A DNA stretch of 64,000 nucleotides from Eretmocerus hayati (taxonomy: Eukaryota; Arthropoda; Insecta; Hymenoptera; Aphelinidae): NCBI GenBank assembly GCA_029851415.1, contig CM056743.1, positions 24,714,905-24,778,904 on the forward strand, given 5' to 3'. Below are positions 34,531 to 46,400 of this stretch, piece after piece. The notes beneath the pieces were generated by a model, which worked only from the letters and a program-made list of their open reading frames with translations, was not told where the DNA came from and did no database searches. The translations under genes and the position numbers were made by a program. Position 1 is the stretch's first letter. Each line of letters opens with the position of its first letter.

Positions 34531-36042
34531 GATAAAAACGATAAGAGATGAAAAAACGGCGAAATTTGCGATTCTCATAGCCTGAAAATGATCAAATCGA
34601 AGAAATGATACTGAAGAAACGTTTCTGTTGAAAACTGACCTAGTTATCTCGAAAGATTGTTTGATCATGAAAAGTGATAATGTGTACTGTTTGAGAAAAT
34701 CTGAAATCATTCAAAATCGTTGTGGCCCACAATGGTCCATTTTTTAGCCAAGTTATATCTTTAAATCATCTGTTAAGTTGACAACGAGTGTGTTAAAAAA
34801 TACTATGCAATTTGGACCCACGATAAATAATTTGCAATACACACTTGTAATCTCTTCAGATGCATGGAAATATTGCATGGAATTATCTAAAATACTTGTC
34901 GGAAGGACAAAGTAATTGAAGTTGATTGATGGAAGTTTAAAACCATGCCACAGATATGAAAGCACAAAAGTTGATTTTCTGAAAGATTCCTGTACCACGA
35001 CTGATTGTGAGCGATAAATTTAGGGTTAACAACAAAAAATGCCTAATATGAATTTTGCAACTTTTTTGCACATATTGAAATTGACCAATTATGGCTAGAA
35101 AAATTTATCACCGATACTCTTATGCATTATTTGCGATAAAACCACTGCTAATTAATTTTGTGCCTTGTTGGAGTCAGCAGTCTTCAAGATAGATCGTCGC
35201 TTGGGTTGTTGGGTGTAGTTGCATGGATCGTGTCACGATCTCAATAACCGATCTCGACAAGTTCCAGAGATATTCTAACAAAAGTTATACTTGTACACGT
35301 TTCATACCGTCTTCTAATTCTTCCGAATTAAGATATAATCTCCTCACACCAGCCAAAGATAGATTCTTGAAGGCAGATTAAACAATTATTCCAAGAACAA
35401 AAGCTGACAAAGGTATAGATTGTTACTGATACTATATTACGGGCAAACGACGATTGAAATTCATAAAGTGCTCACTTTTTTAATTGTATGCGTGTCATAA
35501 ACGTGGGAAATTACGGCATTTGTTCCATACCGATAAACTCGACAAACAAAAGTCTCACTTCTTCAAAGAACCATTACCCTGTACTTGACGACGATAATAG
35601 CGATAATATTGTATCAATTGCGCCTTGGAATATATCAAAAAAATAATCTTCTGTGACTACTTTGAAATTTTTAAAAGTCTCGGCGAGTTTTATCGAATTA
35701 TTGATTGTCAAAATAACACTAATCTAGCTGTACTAGTCACAAACAAAATAAAGAAGGAATCCAGGATCTAAAGTGATTTAATTGGCGTAAAATTAAAATC
35801 GCAAGTATGAGTGCATAACATCAAAAAAGCGTCACTTGTCGAACCCACAAAATGGCTAACTTCAAACAAGCACAACTATTACAGTTTTATTACTAAGTTG
35901 GAGCCGTGTTCAGAAGCAAATTAGCCGTAAAGGGCCCTAATATTATGGTCTCACTTGTATACAGAAGAGGGCGCAAGGATATGATCATCTCTTGTCGTCA
36001 CCGTTCCATAATTACCTTCTCGACAAATATTTAGTACTTAGG
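34531..36042. other. No gene seen
   Basis: AT-rich intergenic sequence with no splice-supported exon; it ends at the promoter of the gene at 36,071. Confidence 0.4.
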
Positions 36043-36070
36043 TATATAGGTCACAGCAGACACTTCAGTT
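36043..36070 (+). promoter_or_regulatory. Core promoter: TATA box and initiator
   Basis: TATATA at 36,043-36,048 and TCAGTT at 36,065-36,070 place an initiator A 24 bp after the TATA start. The first ATG follows only 4 nt later, so the transcript would have almost no leader unless Met26 (ATG at 36,146) is used. Confidence 0.5.
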
Positions 36071-36961
36071 ATGGATTTCGGAGCGAGCACTGCTATAACC
36101 CGACATCACCAATACCAAAGTGAAAATTCAACAGTTTCCAACACAATGTCCACTTCATCCACAACAACAACAACAACAACAACAACATCTTCGTCATCGG
36201 CATCGAATCCCAAAAGTGTCGCCCTGACTCGTATTTTTGGACTTCGTCGTTCCCGATCATCATCATCATCATCTTCAAGAAATCATCAAGAAACTACATC
36301 ATCATTATTACATAATAGTGAACAAAAACATCATAAAGTGTACAATTTACCAGACAGACCACCAACACCAAGAGATCCAATATTAGATTCAGATTGGCCT
36401 TGGGGTAATTTTGAAGATCCTCAACCACATGGAAATAATTTAAAAAGAGCTCAAGACGCAGCATTAATCGATGCTGCATTCGAAGCTTGTTTCGAAGAAA
36501 TTATCGATAATACATCTTGTTTACATGGTGAAGAATTCTTATCACCTGGTGGTGTTATTCCAAGAAGTCTACACCTACCACAAATTCCAGAATCTGTACT
36601 TACCGGTCTGTTCGAAGAAGACGAAGAGTCGTGCATAATTGGAAGATCATCATCAACCGAACTACATCAATCAATTTCTCAGAATAACATCAGCAAGCCA
36701 CAGATTAATAATGTTATTATTACACCTGTTAGAATTAGAGAGAATCATAATAATAATCGTAATGTTATTCGAGATGTTCATCAAGAAGTTAATAATAGGA
36801 TACCTTCAATGGAAACTGGACGACTTTCACTTGCACCAATGCTTTTATGGAGGAGTCGACTTATGGAAAAACCATTGCAACCATCATCAAGAAGGTCCGC
36901 CGCCGCAACAGCGCTCAGAGTAAATCAGATGCGCAAGAGAGGCAACCTTTATCTTCGTTAA
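36071..36961 (+). CDS. Intronless low-complexity protein of unknown function
   Basis: An uninterrupted 296-codon frame with unusual composition: a threonine run (CAA/ACA repeats, residues about 32-39), serine runs (TCA repeats, about 40-45 and 61-68), then a segment with PDRPPTPRDPILDSDWPWG near residues 95-113 and an alanine-rich helix-like stretch AQDAALIDAAFEACFEEIID near 126-145. The C-terminus is basic (MRKRGNLYLR). There is no signal peptide or membrane segment. AT-rich codon use fits the local genome. The TATA/initiator context supports a real transcript. I do not recognise the family; the PTPRDP segment could be a phosphorylation or docking site, which is speculation. Translation may start at Met26 (36,146). 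Confidence 0.75.
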   Translation: MDFGASTAITRHHQYQSENSTVSNTMSTSSTTTTTTTTTSSSSASNPKSVALTRIFGLRRSRSSSSSSSRNHQETTSSLLHNSEQKHHKVYNLPDRPPTPRDPILDSDWPWGNFEDPQPHGNNLKRAQDAALIDAAFEACFEEIIDNTSCLHGEEFLSPGGVIPRSLHLPQIPESVLTGLFEEDEESCIIGRSSSTELHQSISQNNISKPQINNVIITPVRIRENHNNNRNVIRDVHQEVNNRIPSMETGRLSLAPMLLWRSRLMEKPLQPSSRRSAAATALRVNQMRKRGNLYLR

Positions 36962-37539
36962 TATACTAATTATTATTATTGTAAATATACAATGTAGATT
37001 ATGTAATTTTTGTAAATATAGGTATGAGATTGTGGATGTTACTAAAAAACGACGAGAATTTTTACGTAATATTTCATATTTTTTTCAAGAGGATGACAAA
37101 AAAATTATAATGAAAAGAACAAAAAAAAACAAGAGACTCTCGATATCCGCCCACCTCCACGTGGTGAGAGTCGGGCAACGCTCGATTGTAGTTCATTTAA
37201 AATTTGCAATCGAGTGGCTGAGAGGCGGATTATGTGAATTTGGAAGTAAAGAATGACATTTATACGTAACTCGATAATATTGCTCGTTCGTTAATGTTAT
37301 CTTTGATAGTCTGATGTTACAATTCAATCCTTTTTACTTGAAAAAAAACTGGAACGAATTTACGCATAGCCAAGTCGAGCTTTGTATTCACGCGATAATC
37401 ATAAATATATAGCACGATAAAATTTGAATATATCAACTTATTATCGAATGTATATTGATCATTTGTTTAGATATTTGAGATGCCGCAGACCTATTCCATT
37501 GTAGCATTTCTCACCAAGATGAATGGGACTACCTTATTG
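36962..37539. other. No gene seen; 3' flank of 36,071 gene
   Basis: AT-rich sequence, probably including the 3' UTR; no canonical AATAAA was found close to the stop. CTCTCGATATCCGCC...GGCGGATTATG near 37,137-37,235 forms an imperfect inverted repeat. Confidence 0.4.
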
Positions 37540-37880
37540 ATATTAGTCCGGGCGCTGGGGGGGGGGGGGGGGGGTCTGAGTAGGCCACTCGTGTTCCAGA
37601 AGGTTTTAGGGTGTATTCCTATGTATTTTGAAGCGCTGGATCGAATGCACGAGGTCAACAGTCCGTAAAACCCGGCGGCTTTTGTTATTAACAATTGTTA
37701 GAGCAAAATTATGATTTTTTGCAAAAAAAATCGAAGGATATGCATCTTAACGAAAGATTTCGGAGGACCAAAGTTGTAGAACATAAAATTTCCTACAAAA
37801 AAGGTCCTCACAAGTTTCCCGGAAAACCCGAACCTAAGAGCGGGAAATGCGTCAAAACCGTTCCGCGCGCTTATACATGA
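37540..37880 (+). repeat. Dispersed repeat, direct copy of 63,630-64,000
   Basis: Shares CTATGTATTTTGAAGCGCTG and, further on, CAAAGTTGTAGA...AAATTTCC(T/C)ACAAAAAA with the window's right end, in the same orientation and order. An 18-nt G run (37,557-37,574) lies inside this copy. No coding frame is shared. Confidence 0.7.
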
Positions 37881-38214
37881 GTCATTTCGGAGCATTTCGG
37901 CCAGAGGCGTCACCAGGGGGGTCTAGGAAAAATCCCAAAAAAATTTTTTCCATTGATACTATGTTTAAAAGGTACAAAAAAATTCTTTTGAGATTTTTCC
38001 GAAGCCCTCCACGGGCCCTAGGGCCCGCAGAAGGTCTATTTTAGGCCCTTTTTTGTCCTATTCCTGGAAAATCATAGCTCCGGCTAGACTCAATCTTTTT
38101 TCACGTACTTGGGCGCATTTTCTTTGTTGAGACTAACACTTTTGAAAAAAGAATGGTCCGGAATCAATCATGCAGCCTAGTAACTTCCAGGAGCTATTTG
38201 CTGAGAGCAGATTT

Positions 38215-38410
38215 TAGCGATTTTTGGGCCTGCTTCAAAGTGATCTAGCTCCTACTAGACATGTGATAATCGACTTTTGCAGGTGGCCATTTTGAAGGTC
38301 TTAAAAAAACCTACAATTTGACCACATGCAGAAGTCGATTATCGTACTTTTTACAGGAGCTATAGCCGATACAAGTTGAGCAGTTTTGTAAAAACGCCAA
38401 ACTTTGAGCT
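38215..38410. repeat. Small imperfect inverted repeat
   Basis: GATAATCGACTTTTGCAGGTGG (about 38,268-38,289) is mirrored by CCACATGCAGAAGTCGATTATC (about 38,321-38,342), with AGCTCCT blocks outside. This is another foldback-type structure next to the large palindrome at 38,631. Confidence 0.7.
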
Positions 38411-38630
38411 CAATTTACAAAAATCGTTTTTTTTTTATTCGACCCCAAACCTGTGCGAATATGTTTTTTAAGACAAGCACTAACAATATCAAGAAGAATC
38501 TCGGTGGAGAAATCATCTCCTGATTTTTGGCGTACGTTCAAAAATACAGTTTTTTGACTTTTTGCTCAAAATGCCGACATAGGCATGGCTCGCATATGCT
38601 TCCATCTGAGTTGTTGTGCACCAATTTGGG

Positions 38631-39268
38631 TGGAATCACTCCCCAAAGTACCCCCAAATATGTGTAAGAACTTCCGCAGGTGAGCCTCGAGCCAGAAGCG
38701 AGTTGGAGGCTCAAACCATCAGGTCCGAGATGGGCATTATTTCGTATATTTTGGAGCTGGCGAGCGAGGGCTCGATTCCTCGTGTTCTTGCCCACAAACG
38801 AGACGAGTGGCTAGAGTAGGGACACAAATATGTTTCTCCGACTCAAAATGATCGTCTAAACACGATTCCGGGGTCAATTTAGCCCTAAATCATCGTCATT
38901 TTGCAGTAGAGCGCCGTTTGAGGATTGGATGATATCCTAGGCACAAATCGATTTGTGCCTAGGATATCATCCAATCCTCAAACGGCGCTCTACTGCAAAA
39001 TGACGATGATTTAGGGCTGAATTGACCCCAGGATCGTGTTTAGATGGTCATTTTGAGTCGGAAAAACGTGTTTGAATCTCCATTCTAGCCACTCGTCTCG
39101 TTAGTGGACAGGAATACGGGGAATCGAGCCTTCGCTCGCCTATACCCCAAGTTAGACAAAATAATGCCCATCTCGGACCTGATGGTTTGAGCCTCCAGCT
39201 CGCTTCTGGCTTGAGGCTCGCCTCCGGAAGTTCTTACACATATTTGGGGGTGCTTTGGGAAGTAATTC
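38631..39268. repeat. Near-perfect spacer-less palindrome
   Basis: Arms of about 319 bp meet at GCACAAATCGATTTGTGC, axis between 38,949 and 38,950, with no spacer. Inner arms are almost identical (for example GCGCCGTTTGAGGATTGG and its complement); the outer 150 bp have more mismatches. A related segment (CGACTCAAATCAACCATC) occurs near 47,863, so the family is dispersed. Confidence 0.92.
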
Positions 39269-40137
39269 CTCATTCGATTTTCTCAACCTCGAAGAGCGGG
39301 GTGCAATATGATGCGGAAGCCAATCGCCATCCAAAAATCAAAACAAATATTGCTCTGAGGATCCATAGAGATTTTTTCTCAAAGTTCTGTGGGAGCCCAC
39401 CTCCCTGCAAGCTGAAAAACTAAGAATTTCGTGACTTTTAACGATAAATAGTGCAAAGAAAGAGACACAATGCTTTGTTTCAGGGTTGCACTGATAGAGT
39501 AGCGACGTATTTTTCAATTTTTCATCGGAAAGACGCTTCTTATGCTTGACGTATCCTCGCGTAGAGGCAACTCTAAATATTGTATGTTTCTCGTTGATGT
39601 AAAACACCTTATATGCATTTGCCTTGATGATCTACTACATCCCACTGGCCGTATTTAAATTTTCGAGATCTTTCTAAGCGTTTCGATTTAGTAGGCATTA
39701 AAAATATTCCGCGAGAGTGACAGCAGTGAGAGGTTTTTTTGAAAGGATTATTGAATTGCGTGATGTAAAGCAAACATTCTTGCTGCATCAGTCATACCGA
39801 ACGAGAGAATTCGAACGTATCTTATTGTTCGAATGGTGCCATAACCCTATTTTAGCTTGGTAAAATGGCAAATTTGCGACCAAATCACTCGAAAACAAGA
39901 ATTTTCGGGCGACTTCAGTGCAGCTCATCGAGCCCTATCGAATGATTCCCGATTCAGTCAAATTCGCTGAAAGCCAAAATCCTATCATTTATGGCAGGGT
40001 CCTTTAGAATACACCTCGTGGACGGCCATTTGAGGGATCAAGGCATCCCATTCCATGATTTATCTAATTTGAACACTTCTCAACATAAATAACTGCTTCT
40101 TGCGGAGGTTTTACTCAATTTTGGTACGAGATTGCAG
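39269..40137. other. No gene seen
   Basis: No supported exon. A leading exon for the frame at 40,138 could not be identified here. Confidence 0.35.
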
Positions 40138-40423
40138 TGTTCAAATATATAGAAAATTAACTCCGGCCAAAACGGCTTCTGAATCTGGACATTTCAATAC
40201 TCGAAAGATAGTTAGAGATATTACACTGAATCTTGCTAGGAACTCAAATCCACGGTGTTGCTGGAAGAATGATGAAAAAAACAGGCAAAGATATTACGTG
40301 GGTCATATAAGAAAATGTCCGAAGTTTTGGAGTAAGAGCCGCATCAAAGATGCGCAAGACCACAATTTATTTCAAGCTGCGGACGACCACCGTTCTGATA
40401 TCAGTCGAGAAAATATTCCTTGA
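40138..40423 (+). CDS. Candidate terminal exon of unidentified gene
   Basis: After an acceptor-like ATTGCAG (40,131-40,137) a frame with protein-like composition runs 95 codons to TGA. It includes TPAKTASESGHFNTRKIVRD and a segment with three cysteines (PRCCWK and HIRKCPKFW), strongly basic in the middle. It enters in phase 2, unlike the phase-1 secreted genes. The polypyrimidine tract is weak and no upstream exon was found. It could be a lone exon of a decayed gene. Confidence 0.35.
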
Positions 40424-40892
40424 AATATTCACATTTCACATTTCTCGTTGATCGAATTCATCAAAAGACTTATGTGGCCGTAGACAAAGTACTGGCGAGT
40501 GAAATCATTTATCTTAAATACGAATTTGACGTTTGAACTGATTTTAATCGAGTGACCTTAAATCACTGTCCAGTAATAAGAAAAAAAAGTGAAATTTCTG
40601 CATGACTTGCTAAACATGTTGCTGGGCAAGGATATGAAGAGTTTCTGCACCGGATGTAAAAATTTCAATTTCTTCCGTAACTCAATCCAAGAAACCTACA
40701 ATCTGAATGAAATAAAACAGTAGCTGATGTACATGAGAATGAGTTTTAATTTTTTTTATAGGATACTTGAATCTGGAGTCATCTAAGTTATAGTATAATT
40801 TCACGATATTATTCTTGTCGGCGAGCCCTAGAATGAACTTTAGTTATAGGAAAGACTGAGAAGATCAGTGAATAGAATAACGCGTAAAAAGA

Positions 40893-41795
40893 TACACTGT
40901 AGAAAATTTTCGAGGTAAAGATACCTGGTGGGGTTGTAGATTCACAGTGTTGAGCATGGTGAATTTACCAGAAAGTGAGGAAACCTACGAGCGGCTTGTA
41001 AATTTACCATGCTCAGCACAGGAAATCCTGGGACACCATGCTGAGCATGGTGAGTTTACGTTCCGGTACTTGTAAATTTCCCGTCCCAGGCTTGTAAATT
41101 TCATTTGAATACGCGTGCGCGAGTTGCAATCTGAAAATTTTTGAATCGGCCGTTCAAAGCGAACAACTGTATATACGTGGGAGTGGAGTAGATGACAGCA
41201 GACTCGAAAATCGAAAGTGCATGGACAATATGGAGCTATGGGCATCCGTCAACGTCTACACGTGAATAAACGATGTAAATAAAGGGATGTTGCTCTCTGT
41301 GAACTTGCTCGTGAACGTGCATGTGTGATTGTGTGTGATGCCGGCAGCGAGAAAAGAGCTCGACGTTCGATATTAGAAAACATTTTCATCCACGGATTTC
41401 TTTTTATAGAATTATTCAAGCGCGATCAATTTCTTTAACGAGGCCACACAGTATTAGGTTATGACCGCTCCACAACAAAATCGATCCATTTTTGTCCAAA
41501 AAATTCCATCTACCGTAAGAATCAACACATCAGCTCAATATCTCACTACTATGCTAGAAAAGACGGCTATATGTAAAATCAACGACAACTCGACATTTTA
41601 ATAGAGACACTGATAAGGATCTGTCACAAAGGCACGGCGGCTTCCAAGCGGGAATTCGCCATCCGCCGGTAAGGAAATTTACAAGCCCGCTCGAAAATTT
41701 CCCATCCGGGCTTGTAAATTTACAATGCTGAGCATGGTGTCCCCAGATTTCCTGTGCTCAGCATGGTGAATTTACATAAATTTTTTTACAGTGTA
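40893..41795. mobile_element. DNA-transposon-like element with internal sub-repeats
   Basis: Ends are TACACTGTAGAAAATTTT and, inverted, TACACTGTAAAAAAATTT. Inside each end are repeated blocks (CATGCTCAGCACAGGAAAT, CTTGTAAATTTAC) in both orientations, so arms of about 200 bp pair imperfectly. The middle (41,130-41,640) is unique and has no recognised frame, so it is non-autonomous. Confidence 0.8.
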
Positions 41796-42188
41796 GTTTT
41801 ATGCTAGGACAGCTGCGCCAATTCAACAACGGAACTTCTGTAATTCCCAAAGCTCATGCGATTGCCCATGAGATAACAGTATCTAATATTTTCTCAACTC
41901 TTTCCAGGACTAACATCAAGTTTGAGAAAATACTGAAGTTGACAGAAAATTTCTTCATCCAAATCTGTTCAACTATTGATGAAACCTGGCACATTGTGAA
42001 CAAATAGACTTGATGACTTTTGTCCAGGCCTTGGGAATTTTATTTGCCAGGAAAGGTCTAAAATGCAGCAAAAACGCTTTATAGAGTATGAAAACGGGCC
42101 TCAGCAAAATCATGAATGAAGGATCGTCCAGAACTAGAAAAAAATATATCTTGAAAGATTTAAAGTAGTGACATGCTGAAGTACCATA
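41796..42188. other. No gene seen
   Basis: Short stretch between two transposon-like elements; a 69-codon frame at 41,801-42,007 has no supporting context. Confidence 0.35.
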
Positions 42189-42189
42189 T

Positions 42190-43065
42190 AAGGTAAGTGT
42201 GCCTAATATGCCCCCACTCAAGTTCTCGAATGTACGAGCCCGCAGCAGACCCTGCCGCGCATTTTTTCATGTTTGTTACGTTGAAATATGAGAAAATAAA
42301 CGTTCTGGACCAATCCTAAGTGACACGCGTATTATTGAGATCAAGAAAGTGGTTTTCGGTACTTTTGACTTCTTTCTTGTTATTCACTAAAAGCTATGCC
42401 AAACAAAATTGGTGCAACCAATCTCAATGTACCTTAGCAGCTCATTTTCTTTATTTCTGTTTCAGTTTGAGATGCTTTTTCACAAAATTGCAAAACTTGA
42501 TTTCTAGTCGATTCTACGCCCGCATTACTAAAAAAAGTGCAATGTTCCCAATATGCCCTCGACGCCTTTTTCCCCATATACAGGGCATTGCGCCATGCCG
42601 CAAGTACTTTTGGCACTTTTTGTCGAGATAACATTAGTTTTAGATGTATTTAGCGATATTCAGCAGCATAGCATATTCAGCACCAGATCTCGCAAAATAT
42701 GCTAAAAATCGATTTTTATATCAATTTTGAGGTTATGTGTAATCTAAATCATCGAAAATACCTTAAAACATAACGATTAATCCATTCAATACATTACCGC
42801 TGTGCTCTGGAACCAATCTCGCTTTTCCAGAGCTTCAGAATCGCGAAATGACTATGGGGGCATAATATTAAGAACACATTGTCAAAAACTCGCAAAAAAT
42901 CTAATCCTGCAAAAATCAAGATAGCTCGGCTCCAATCCCTTGAAATCAAACGTGCTTTAGCTCATTATCTTCAAAACGAGCTAAGATACGTTGAATAATA
43001 TTGAGATGAGCCAAAACTATGAGCGAAACAAAAGTGGAAGGGGGCATATTAGGCACACTTACCTT
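42190..43065. mobile_element. Element with 26-bp terminal inverted repeats
   Basis: AAGGTAAGTGTGCCTAATAT GCCCCC at the left is mirrored at the right end (ending ATTAGGCACACTTACCTT), with TA on both flanks. The interior has no transposase-like frame, though AATATGCCC-type motifs recur within it (near 42,550). A non-autonomous TA-target element is likely. Confidence 0.75.
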
Positions 43066-43482
43066 ACATTCACAAAATTTCAAAATTGTATGGATGTGTC
43101 ATGACAATCATTTTTATCTTAATTTGAAACTGTAGGAATCCAGTATAGATATAGTAGCTTTGTGTGAGTTGCCCAAGAGGTGACATTTCTTTTCGTTAGT
43201 TAAATTCATTACAACGTACCAGCTTTCTGTTTCTGTGAGTGAGGTTTGATCAAAAACAATACGAAGTTCTACTGAATATTCTCCAACCTCAGCTGAGCAT
43301 ATTTGCTGGGGATGAATAATTATTATAGAGATAGTAACATCATCCACCTATTCAACCGCTAAAAGTGTCTGAATAAAAAAATTTTCTGCCAATTTAAATG
43401 AGTTTAATTCTGATTTGAATCATCGCACGCTGAAACGATACAATCAATTTAGGTGTAGTAGATGTAATTCTTTCGGAATATC
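43066..43482. other. Upstream region of gene 2
   Basis: Intergenic sequence before the signal-peptide exon. No TATA box was recognised at a usual distance from 43,483. Confidence 0.35.
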
Positions 43483-46400
43483 ATGTACCTATTTGCATTG
43501 TCATTGTATGTGATTGTTTCTCTCTCGCAAGTTTTTGCTGGTAATACGCAATGTAAGTAAACAGTCTATCTTTTCAGCTAATAGATCTGAAGTGAGAATC
43601 TTGGTTATGAATATCTGAACATGTACAAAAGAGCCATTTCAAAATTTAATCTTGACTCACTTCGAACACTCGTCTCGAGTAAAATCAAGTAAATTCTCAC
43701 TCGAATTCATCGATAGCGACTGAATTAATAATTCCAATAAATTGAGTGTGCATACTTCAACTCATATCATGTTGAAAATTTGTGATACAAAAAAATCCAA
43801 TTTTGATAGAATAAAATGGAATTACTGGATTTTTTCAAAAGTTTTGATCTCATTTTTTCGTATAATAAGAGGGGTACCATCAACCGAGGTTACTTAGAAA
43901 TATTTTTAAACATTTTTCCTCGCATAATTCCCCAGTCACTTGTGCGTCTTCATAGAAAGTGCATTATGCCCTCGCTTGTGTCTGATGTAGTCAATCGAAA
44001 GCTCACATTTTCGGCTCTCGATTGACCGGTATTAACACGTTCACTGCGAAGGCAGTTTTTTGTAATTTTCGGTTAGTCATCATCACGATTCTCATCCTCG
44101 GACTAATGCAAGTGCACTGCGGGAAATTCCGTTCTTACTCGTCATTTATACCCTTGATGAACTAAAACGCAGAAGGAAATGGCTTTTGAGGATATTTTTT
44201 GAGAAAATATGAGTCGGCAAAGATTGAATGTTGAACAATTGTGGGCCCCACCGGTGGGGCCCATCGCAGTGAACGTATTAAAGTAAGTTGGATGTCGCTG
44301 GTCGTGGCTATAGACGTTTAGAATAGTGTTCTAAAGTAGCGGTGAGAATGAAACGTAAAAACTTTTGACATTGGTTTGCTGTACTAATGGATGTAAGATT
44401 ATTAGTAAAACCCTACTTATATTTATTCTTAAATACTCGGAATTTGATTTACTATGCTTCTAGAGCCAGGCTCCCATAAGTCATCATTTATATATGGATA
44501 TATTCGGATCTTATATGTATGGATCTTGTAGAAAAGACCTGTCGAACCTACTCAATATGCGCTTCCTAAAGCTCAATCATCAAGTGTTCCAAAGTTACCC
44601 AGGTTTCCGAAAAAAAAGACAATTTTCTCCATTTCTTCAAGTGTTCCAAAATTATCCCGATTTGCTGGAAACGCATCTACTTTTCAGTTTTCATACCACA
44701 AAACTGAATCAGGGTGAAAATATTAGTGTTGAAATCATCAAGGTATTGGTATGAAAAGCTGGGATGAGACTAATTATTTAAAGAAACTCTTTTGGCTTCA
44801 AAATCATGCTTTCGAAAAACTTTGACACAGAACGATCAGACAGCTGATCCAGGGCTTCAACACCGGTCCAAAGACACTGTTCTTACATGCCACTAACATA
44901 TGTAAAACTGGCACTATATAGAGAACCGTGGAGCGACCTGCTTTTCCGACCACAGAAATTTACAAAATTTCACTTGAGTGTTCCAAAGCGCCAAAGTCAC
45001 CCGGATTCTCCGAAGTTACCCTGGTCGACGGTAAATATTCCCGAGCTGTTGACATCGATCCTTCGGATGTCGAGATCTTCGTTTCTTTTCCTTGATGGCA
45101 AATTGCTGTCTTCGTTTTCTCTGTCGATAAATTTATCAACACTTCGGATTCTTCTCAAGAATATGCAACGCGAAAAGATGATTAGAAATTAAGCATATCA
45201 AGGTGGAATATAAATCCATCAACTGCCACCGTTTTGCGTTAGTTTTGTGTTCATATTTTTTATACACAATGGAGAATCGGTCATATGTCAATGAGGTCAC
45301 TGGGCTGCTGTTTTGCTATGGGCATTCATTCAGACGAGAAACATCTCTCAATCTTGTGGAAAATCCATCAAAGTTGCAAGCTTTGAGTGGACCGCCATCA
45401 ACTACCAGTTATTGATAGAGTGTGTTCTTTTGATATCTTCTAATACTGAAGTATAATTGGCTTCTAAGGCTGTATAACGATGAACGACCTTGGAATCGAC
45501 GTCAGTTCTCAAATTTCATTCTAAAGAGCAAAAATATCATATTTTGAGTCCTAAATAGTTTTAAAAATTTACTCACGAGATATTGTATAACAATTTTTTC
45601 CCAGTTGGCCGAAGCAGTGAATACAAATGTTTGCGCGACGGCGATGACTCAATGAAAAAGTGCGTCCACAAAGGAGAGATCATAAACGAACGCGAGTGTG
45701 CCAAAAGATGCGCCCGTTTTATGAAAAGCATCAAATACACTGGGCAGTTGGAGGTTATTTGCAGAGGCTATCACGAATGCAGCTGCGTCTATTATCCGGA
45801 AAATTCCGAGATCGAATGCGACAGTTTAGACAATCTCGAGGAATCGCACTTCAGAAAAGTGAAGAGGGCAAAATCGCAACAAATTCATATAGTTGAGGCA
45901 AGTTCGATCGGTCTAGCGTGCGAAATTGTGGGTAAGTCAGCGATAGCTTGATTTCTGAATTGAGAAGAGATATGTTAATCCCGGAAATTAATTTTTCCAG
46001 AAACATAATTCTGGGCTCAACTCCTTTCATTTTCTCAGAAATAATATTGTTTTTCAATTTTTGGTGATATTGTCGTTGTTGGATTCTCTCGAGGCTACTA
46101 CATAATAGGCATCAATTTTTTTTGACCCCTTCAAATACAGGTTGTCCATTTTAGAGCAATTCCAGTTGAACATGGTGTAATTTGGGAATAAATTTCCAAA
46201 ATTTTCCCCATCTTGTGCAAATTGTTCCAAAGTCGATTGGCTTCAGAAATAAGTGGTCAAGCCCCTCATGACGTCACACCGACAGACGTTTCGGTATGCC
46301 CCGTGCTATTAACATAAGGGAGTCCAAACTTTTATTCACCTGATGGACCAACTGTTCTGAGGCATATAATATATATGGCGATTGACCTGAATGCTATAAA

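Noticed and set aside
42320..42631. 104-codon plus-strand frame inside a TIR element
   Set aside because: It starts at a non-ATG position and shows no transposase motif. The element appears non-autonomous.
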